From: an uncultured Massilia sp.
GTDB taxonomy: Bacteria > Pseudomonadota > Gammaproteobacteria > Burkholderiales > Burkholderiaceae
Assembly: GCA_946886065.1 (NCBI GenBank)
Contig: CAMPHU010000183.1
Span: forward strand, 1-9,403
Direction of reading: 5' to 3'
Length of the DNA: 9,403 nucleotides
Program-made: the position numbers and the translations under genes
Part shown: piece by piece, positions 5,297 to 9,403 of the stretch
Position numbering within the stretch: the first letter of the stretch is position 1
How the letters are laid out: every line of letters begins with the position of its first letter
Notes under the pieces: model-generated
Databases searched by the model: none
The model's input: only the letters and a program-made list of their open reading frames with translations
Told to the model about the DNA's origin: nothing

Positions 5297-6022
5297 ATGG
5301 AAACAGCGGACAAGCTGGTACGCTTGCAAGACCTGCGCCAGTTCCTGGCCGGCGGCAGCTTGGAGGAAAGCCTGCAGCGCCAGGCCGAGCAGGCCGCGCT
5401 GCTGGTGGGCGCCGACCACTGCTCGATCATGCTGATCAACAGCGGCAGCGGCGAGGAAATGCGGATGAGCTTGTATGCGCGCCACGGCGACTTGCCGGAC
5501 GCCGCCCTGCATGCCTCGATCGGCACCGGGGAAGGCATTTGCGGCCATGTGCTGGCCAGCGGCGAGGCGCTGCTGGTGGAAGACATCGGCCGCTCCCGGT
5601 TCGCGCTGCTGGCGCGCCGCCCGGATGCCGCCGGCCGCGCCCTGATGTCGGCGCCGGTGCGCATCGGCGAGAAAATCATTGGCGTGGTCAACGTGTCCGG
5701 GGCAGGCTTCGACCCGCTCGACCTGCCCCTGCTCGACATCGTGGCCACCCTGATCGGCAAGTCGATCCAGGTGGCCCAGCTGCAGCGCGTGCTCGATTCG
5801 CGCTTCGCCCAGCTGGCCTTGCTGCAGGAAGCCCAGCTCAAGGTGGGGGAGCAGGTGCGCACCGCTTACCAGAATCCGGAGGACGTGGCGCGCATCCTGG
5901 CGCGCGCCTTCTTCCGCGAAATGACCAAGGCCGGCTTCGCATCCGGCCAGATCGTCAGCGCGGCCACCGAACTCATCGATCAACTCAATCATCAATTGCA
6001 GGCGGGCGGACAATCCGCCTGA
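5297..6022 (+). CDS. GAF-domain sensor protein, stand-alone
   Basis: A 241-residue protein from ATG 5297, chosen over an in-frame TTG at 5246 because AGGAC (5290-5294) gives an RBS directly ahead of it. A GAF domain spans about residues 20-165, with the usual landmarks ADHCSIMLIN, GTGEGICGHVLASGEALLVEDI (76-97) and an SAPVRIGEKIIGVVNVSG strand. The C-terminal 75 residues form helices (LQRVLDSRFAQLALLQEAQ, EDVARILARAFFREMTKAG). No output domain (histidine kinase, GGDEF or helix-turn-helix) is present, so it probably signals through a partner. A 91-bp gap follows the nucleotidyltransferase gene; CATAAT at 5276-5281 is a possible -10 but lacks a good -35. Only six bases separate it from the flavoprotein gene, which suggests joint transcription. 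The ligand is unknown. Confidence 0.85.
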   Translation: METADKLVRLQDLRQFLAGGSLEESLQRQAEQAALLVGADHCSIMLINSGSGEEMRMSLYARHGDLPDAALHASIGTGEGICGHVLASGEALLVEDIGRSRFALLARRPDAAGRALMSAPVRIGEKIIGVVNVSGAGFDPLDLPLLDIVATLIGKSIQVAQLQRVLDSRFAQLALLQEAQLKVGEQVRTAYQNPEDVARILARAFFREMTKAGFASGQIVSAATELIDQLNHQLQAGGQSA

Positions 6023-6028
6023 AGAGGC

Positions 6029-7645
6029 ATGGAAACAACCCACACCGCGCTCGAGGCGGCCGTCGCCGAGTGGCGCACCGCGCTCGGCCACGAACACGTC
6101 CTTTCCCGGCAAGCCGCCACCGCCGCCTACGGGCGCGATACCACCGGCATCGAACGCAGCGTCCCGGCCGCGCTGCGCATCCTCGACGGGGCCCGCTTGC
6201 CCGAGGTGATGCGCATCGCCCAGCGCCACCGGGTGGCGGTCTACCCGATCAGCACCGGGCGCAACTGGGGCTACGGCAGCGCGCTGGCGGTGAACGGCGC
6301 CTGCGTGATCCTGGACCTGTCCGGCATGAACCGTATCCTGCACTTCGACCCCGAGATGGGCGTGGCGACCCTGGAGCCGGGCGTGACCCAGGGCATGCTG
6401 GCCGATTTCCTCGACAGCAATAACTACCCCTTCATGGTGCCGACCACCGGCGCCGGGCCCGAGTGCAGCCTGCTGGGCAATGCGCTCGAGCGCGGCTACG
6501 GCGTCACGCCCCATACCGACCACTTCGGCGCCGTGACCGACCTGGAAGCGGTGCTGGCCGACGGCAGCCGCTACCGCACCGCGATGCGCGAAGCCGGCGG
6601 CGAGGAACTGGCGCGCCTGTTCAAATGGGGCATCGGCGCCTATTCGGCCGGCCTGTTCACCCAGAGCGGGCTGGGCGTGGTCACGCGCATGAGCATCCTG
6701 CTGGCGCGCCGCCCCGAGGTGGTCAAGGTCTGCCTGTTCAGCCTGAAGGACGACGCCCTGCTGGAACCGGCGATCGAGCGCATCCGCGCCATCCTCGGCA
6801 GGCTGCCCGGCACCGTGGCCGGCCTGAACCTGATGAACCGGCACCGGGTGCTGGCGATGTCGGCGCCTTACCCGGCCGACCGCCTGGGGCCGGACGGCCT
6901 GATGCCGCCCGCACTGGTGGAAGAGCTGGGGCGCCAGTACCAGATCTTCCCCTGGACCGGTTTCGGCACCCTGTACGGCACCAGGCGCATGGTGGCCGCG
7001 GCCCAGAAGGAGATCCGGGCCGCGCTCAAGGGCGTGGCCAGCCGCATGCTCTTCCTCAGCCAGGACAATGCGAACACCTTGCGCCGGCTCGCGGGCTGGA
7101 TGCCGGGCGCGGCCGGCCAGCGCCTGGCCAGCACCGCCGCCACCCTGGCGCGCTCGCTGGAACTGGCCGGCGGCCGTCCCAACGAGACGGCGCTGCCGCT
7201 GGCCTACTGGCGCAATCCGGCCGGCTCCGGCGACGGACGCGCGCCGCGCAATCCGGCCCGCGATGGTTGCGGCCTGATCTGGTACGCCCCGCTGGTGCCG
7301 ATGCGCGCCCAGGGCGCGCGCGCCTATGTCGAGATGGTCGGCGCCATCACGCGCAAGCACGGCATGGAGCCGCTGCTGACCTTTACTTCCCTGAGTGACA
7401 AATTATTCGACAGTACCGTGCCGTTGTTGTTCGACCGCAATTCCCCGACCGCCGTGGAGGCCGCCCAGGCCTGCTACCGCGAGCTGATCCTGCGCGGCCG
7501 CGAGCAGGGCTTTTTCCCTTATCGCCTGGCGATCTCCGCCATGCCTGAGCTCGCTGCCCTGACGCAAGATTCGCAAGGCCTGCATGAGCGCCTGCGCCGC
7601 GAACTCGACCCCCACGACCTGCTGGCGCCGGGGCGCTATCGTTAA
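6029..7645 (+). CDS. FAD-binding oxidoreductase of the VAO/4-cresol dehydrogenase type
   Basis: A 538-residue protein with the PCMH-type FAD domain: AVYPISTGRNWGYGSA (about 70-85), a GVATLEPGVTQGMLADFL stretch, VPTTGAGPECSLLGNALERGYGVTPHTDHF (the last part at 155-166) and DLEAVLADG. The end, LDPHDLLAPGRYR (526-538), is the usual C-terminal motif of vanillyl-alcohol oxidase/4-cresol dehydrogenase flavoenzymes. These oxidise phenolic or related alcohol/amine substrates. No signal peptide is visible, so it should be cytoplasmic. The residue that would carry FAD covalently cannot be assigned by eye. The ATG is six bases after the GAF gene stop, with a purine-rich AGAGG only one base before it, closer than ideal. 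Substrate unknown; location beside the kinase/nucleotidyltransferase operon makes a redox step in the same pathway conceivable but unproven. Confidence 0.85.
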   Translation: METTHTALEAAVAEWRTALGHEHVLSRQAATAAYGRDTTGIERSVPAALRILDGARLPEVMRIAQRHRVAVYPISTGRNWGYGSALAVNGACVILDLSGMNRILHFDPEMGVATLEPGVTQGMLADFLDSNNYPFMVPTTGAGPECSLLGNALERGYGVTPHTDHFGAVTDLEAVLADGSRYRTAMREAGGEELARLFKWGIGAYSAGLFTQSGLGVVTRMSILLARRPEVVKVCLFSLKDDALLEPAIERIRAILGRLPGTVAGLNLMNRHRVLAMSAPYPADRLGPDGLMPPALVEELGRQYQIFPWTGFGTLYGTRRMVAAAQKEIRAALKGVASRMLFLSQDNANTLRRLAGWMPGAAGQRLASTAATLARSLELAGGRPNETALPLAYWRNPAGSGDGRAPRNPARDGCGLIWYAPLVPMRAQGARAYVEMVGAITRKHGMEPLLTFTSLSDKLFDSTVPLLFDRNSPTAVEAAQACYRELILRGREQGFFPYRLAISAMPELAALTQDSQGLHERLRRELDPHDLLAPGRYR

Positions 7646-7677
7646 CACGTAACAATTATTTATTTTTGTTAATTATT

Positions 7678-7694
7678 TGTCGAAATTTTTTACA
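7678..7694 (+). promoter_or_regulatory. Putative enhancer site 2, TGTCGA-N5-TTTACA
   Basis: TGTCGA (7678-7683), AATTT and TTTACA (7689-7694) repeat the dyad seen at 2155-2171. A half-site-like TGTTAA at 7667-7672 is 11 bp upstream, about one helical turn. The dyad is centred about 96 bp upstream of the -24 element. The surrounding region 7646-7780 is AT-rich and contains no gene. Confidence 0.4.
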
Positions 7695-7749
7695 ATAGCA
7701 GAGTCAGCACGGCCATGCGAAATTGTGAACATTGTCAAAAAACATGTAA

Positions 7750-7762
7750 TTTCAACCACTTA
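7750..7762 (+). promoter_or_regulatory. IHF-like site
   Basis: TTTCAA-CCAC-TTA matches the IHF consensus WATCAA-N4-TTR at 8 of 9 fixed positions. It lies between the putative enhancer (7678-7694) and the sigma-54 promoter (7781-7796), where DNA bending by IHF commonly helps sigma-54 activators. The consensus is short and AT-rich, so chance is possible. Confidence 0.3.
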
Positions 7763-7780
7763 GCGGGGATCTTTAAAGGC

Positions 7781-7796
7781 TGGCACACGGTTTGCT
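7781..7796 (+). promoter_or_regulatory. Sigma-54 (-24/-12) promoter of the PEP-CTERM gene
   Basis: TGGCAC-ACGGT-TTGCT at 7781-7796 fits the sigma-54 consensus, with the exact 10 bases between GG (7782-7783) and GC (7794-7795). Transcription should start near 7807, giving a 48-base leader before ATG 7855. Sigma-54 control of PEP-CTERM genes through the PrsK/PrsR two-component system is known in other XrtA bacteria. Confidence 0.8.
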
Positions 7797-7854
7797 AAAG
7801 AGAAGGTGTCGGTGTCGTTATTAATCAAACGAACTTCTTTATCTTGGAGAAAGC

Positions 7855-8697
7855 ATGAAAAAGATTCTCGCTCTCGCATTCGGCGCTGCCATGAGCTTTG
7901 GCGCATATGCCGCACCGGCTACCCAACTGCCACCGGGCCCGATCTACCTGAAATTCTCGGGCCAGGAACAAATCGCCATCAACGGCGCGACGACCTGGGC
8001 GGGTTCCAACGAAATCAACTGGGGCGTGTTCACCGTGTCGACCATGGAGCGCGGCTCGGTCAACACCCCGAACGACCAGATCGATCCGACCGGCGACATC
8101 TTCTTCGTCAACGGCCTGAGCGGCGGTCAAGTGACCGGCATGTTCTACGGCATCGAGCAAGGCGAAGCCTCGCCGACCAACCCGTTCCCGGCAACCAGCG
8201 GCTACATGGACCTGTACTGGCGTGACCTGAGCTCGATGACCAAGACCACCCTGGACACCATCAACCCGGGCGTGCGTTGCGGCTTCGACTGCGCCACCGG
8301 CTTCACCGAAGGCACCTTCCTGGCCCGCCTGTTCTTCGACACCGGCATGGACGTGAGCAACCCGAACAACACCATCGTGGGCACCACTGTTCCGAGCAGC
8401 AACGGCTTCTCGGGCCAGGCCGACTCCTACGCATCGGTGGACATGTCGGCCGGCGGCCTGTGGGCCGACCAGCTGGACTCGGATTGGTTCTCGAGCTGGC
8501 AAGGCCTGCGCGACCTGCGCTTCAAGAACAGCTACAACGCCAACACCAATTGGAACGGCGGCGAGAACATCCTGGGTGCACGTATCGACGATCCGGGCCA
8601 GGCATATGCCCTGCCGGAACCGGGCGCCCTGTCGCTGATGGGCCTGGCAATGGTCGGCATGGGCGCTGCCCTGCGCCGCCGCCAGAAGAAAGACTAA
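7855..8697 (+). CDS. PEP-CTERM sorting domain-containing secreted protein
   Basis: A 280-residue protein with a strong RBS (GGAGA at 7846-7850). The signal peptide MKKILALAFGAAMSFGAYA is followed by the mature chain at about Ala20. The C-terminus is a complete PEP-CTERM sorting signal: Pro254-Glu255-Pro256, a hydrophobic segment (about 257-273) and a basic tail RRRQKKD. Exosortase XrtA recognises this signal, removes it and delivers the protein to the surface, usually together with exopolysaccharide. The body is rich in Asn, Gly, Ser, Thr and aromatic residues and probably forms beta strands. It has two Cys close together (Cys142 and Cys146, in RCGFDCATG). No enzymatic motif is seen. It is a single-gene transcription unit between its own sigma-54 promoter and an intrinsic terminator. 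A role in floc or biofilm matrix is plausible by analogy with other PEP-CTERM proteins; the specific family is not recognised. Confidence 0.93.
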   Translation: MKKILALAFGAAMSFGAYAAPATQLPPGPIYLKFSGQEQIAINGATTWAGSNEINWGVFTVSTMERGSVNTPNDQIDPTGDIFFVNGLSGGQVTGMFYGIEQGEASPTNPFPATSGYMDLYWRDLSSMTKTTLDTINPGVRCGFDCATGFTEGTFLARLFFDTGMDVSNPNNTIVGTTVPSSNGFSGQADSYASVDMSAGGLWADQLDSDWFSSWQGLRDLRFKNSYNANTNWNGGENILGARIDDPGQAYALPEPGALSLMGLAMVGMGAALRRRQKKD

Positions 8698-8716
8698 GCG
8701 TCTTCCTTCCCTCGGG

Positions 8717-8742
8717 AAAGGCCTCTTCGGAGGCCTTTTTTT
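8717..8742 (+). terminator. Strong intrinsic terminator after the PEP-CTERM gene
   Basis: A perfect 9-bp stem (AAAGGCCTC at 8717-8725, complementary arm 8730-8738) closes on a stable TTCG tetraloop and runs into seven T residues (8736-8742). It lies 20 bases after the PEP-CTERM stop codon. The A-tract on the left arm means it could also stop transcription coming from the opposite side. Confidence 0.93.
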
Positions 8743-8761
8743 CGTTTGGCGAACTGAGTTT

Positions 8762-8799
8762 ATTGACAATATTGACGGAAACATAGTCTACTGTCCGTC
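8762..8799 (+). promoter_or_regulatory. Promoter/operator-like sequence before the last gene
   Basis: TTGACA (8763-8768) is a perfect -35 hexamer. The -10 is unclear: CATAGT at 8782-8787 is too close (13 bp), and nothing better lies at 17 bp. ATTGAC occurs twice with a 9-bp period (8762-8767 and 8771-8776). GACGGA (8774-8779) and TCCGTC (8794-8799) form a 6-bp inverted repeat that abuts the start codon. Together these look like a regulated promoter, but no regulator is identifiable. Confidence 0.35.
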
Positions 8800-9403
8800 A
8801 TGCGAATTCCAGCCCCGCCTTTGCTCCTTCTGTTGCTGCAAGTGCCATTGGTCATGGCCATCCTCGCCTTCGTGCCGACCAACCTCGGCAAGCTGGGAGC
8901 CTTGCTGGTCCTGTGGGCGCTGAGCTTCGGCCGCCTCACCAGGGTGGAAGCCGTGTTCTTCGCGGTCGTGTGCGTGTTTTTCACCGGCATGAACGCGGCC
9001 TCGCTGGCCCAGGGCATCTTCGCCTTCACCGAACCCGACCTGCTGCGCATGCCGGTGTGGGAATTGTTCATGTGGGGCTTTTACCTGCTGCATACGCGCC
9101 GCGTACTGGGCGGCCAGGCCGCGCACGACCGCCGTCCCGCCGTCTGGGCCCTGGCGCTGGCCTATTCGGCCGCCTTCTCCACCATCCACGACGGCGATAT
9201 CCTGCTGGCCGTGACCGGCGTCCTGCTGGCGATCGGGCTGGTGCTGTTCCACGAACGCGAAGACCTGGCCTATACCGGCTACATGATCCTGCTGGGCGCC
9301 CTGATCGAGTATTCGGGAGTGCTGAGCGGTAATTGGGTCTATCCGGGCGATCCGCCGGGCGGGGTGCCGCTGTGGTTCATCACCCTGTGGGGCGGGGTGG
9401 GGC
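8800..9403 (+). CDS. Multi-pass integral membrane protein, 3' end missing
   Basis: The frame from ATG 8800 stays open to the window edge (201 residues). It encodes about six or seven hydrophobic segments, starting PPLLLLLLQVPLVMAILAF. Later pieces include AVFFAVVCVFFTGMNAASLAQGIFAFTEPDLLRMP, a positively charged loop (HTRRVLGGQAAHDRR) and, near the edge, EYSGVLSGNWVYPGDPPGGVPLWF. The Glu, Gly-Asn-Trp-Tyr-Pro and Pro-x-Trp residues in this last part look like a conserved functional loop. I do not recognise the family. No RBS is visible ahead of the ATG; an in-frame stop at 8773-8775 prevents a start further upstream, and an internal Met at 8854 is the alternative. Separated from the PEP-CTERM gene by a terminator, so it is a new transcription unit. 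Confidence 0.75.
   Translation, partial: MRIPAPPLLLLLLQVPLVMAILAFVPTNLGKLGALLVLWALSFGRLTRVEAVFFAVVCVFFTGMNAASLAQGIFAFTEPDLLRMPVWELFMWGFYLLHTRRVLGGQAAHDRRPAVWALALAYSAAFSTIHDGDILLAVTGVLLAIGLVLFHEREDLAYTGYMILLGALIEYSGVLSGNWVYPGDPPGGVPLWFITLWGGVG

Noticed and set aside
5174..7360. 728-residue minus-strand open frame opposite the GAF and flavoprotein genes
   Set aside because: Antisense shadow of two genes with clear family motifs; no RBS or protein family. The same applies to 2348-3829 and 4141-5862.
1..9403. tRNA, rRNA, CRISPR array, insertion sequence or attachment site
   Set aside because: Looked for along both strands; no direct-repeat array, transposase-like frame, terminal inverted repeats with target duplication or tRNA-like cloverleaf was seen.

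Overview
The window looks like a GC-rich betaproteobacterial chromosome, most likely an Oxalobacteraceae member such as Massilia or a relative. I infer this from codon use, the PEP-CTERM/exosortase A (XrtA) type exopolysaccharide genes and the family types present; no rRNA or marker gene confirms the genus. The genes are very GC-rich. Three intergenic stretches (180-601, 2150-2368, 7646-7854) are clearly more AT-rich and carry most of the regulatory signals.

Layout. At the left edge is the 5' end of a minus-strand chain-length determinant (Wzz-like) gene. A roughly 420-bp divergent intergenic region rich in palindromes follows. Then on the plus strand come a secreted trypsin-like serine protease (602-1372) and a lipoprotein of the Wza-like polysaccharide export family (1523-2149). 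These three belong to the exopolysaccharide module that normally accompanies XrtA/PEP-CTERM sorting. Next is a tight, overlapping four-gene operon (2369-5205): a secreted-type Cys-containing protein with an SPGYW motif and an RR-type N-terminus, a PqqD-like small protein, an HPr-kinase-related P-loop kinase and a nucleotidyltransferase-like protein. A GAF-domain protein (5297-6022) and a VAO/4-cresol-dehydrogenase-like flavoprotein (6029-7645) follow on the same strand. After an AT-rich promoter region comes a PEP-CTERM sorted secreted protein (7855-8697) with a strong intrinsic terminator. The window ends inside a multi-pass membrane protein (from 8800).

The most interesting feature is the four-gene operon. 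PqqD-like proteins are peptide-binding chaperones. A kinase plus nucleotidyltransferase next to such a binder resembles tailoring modules of ribosomally made peptides, and the first gene of the operon is a plausible substrate. A near-consensus sigma-54 promoter lies ahead of this operon (2293-2308) and another ahead of the PEP-CTERM gene (7781-7796). Both are preceded about 100-130 bp upstream by the same imperfect dyad, TGTCGA-N5-TTTACA. This suggests that one enhancer-binding regulator, plausibly the PrsR type known from PEP-CTERM systems, controls both, and so ties the peptide/kinase module to the exopolysaccharide and PEP-CTERM surface programme. The regulator, exosortase and glycosyltransferase genes are not in the window.
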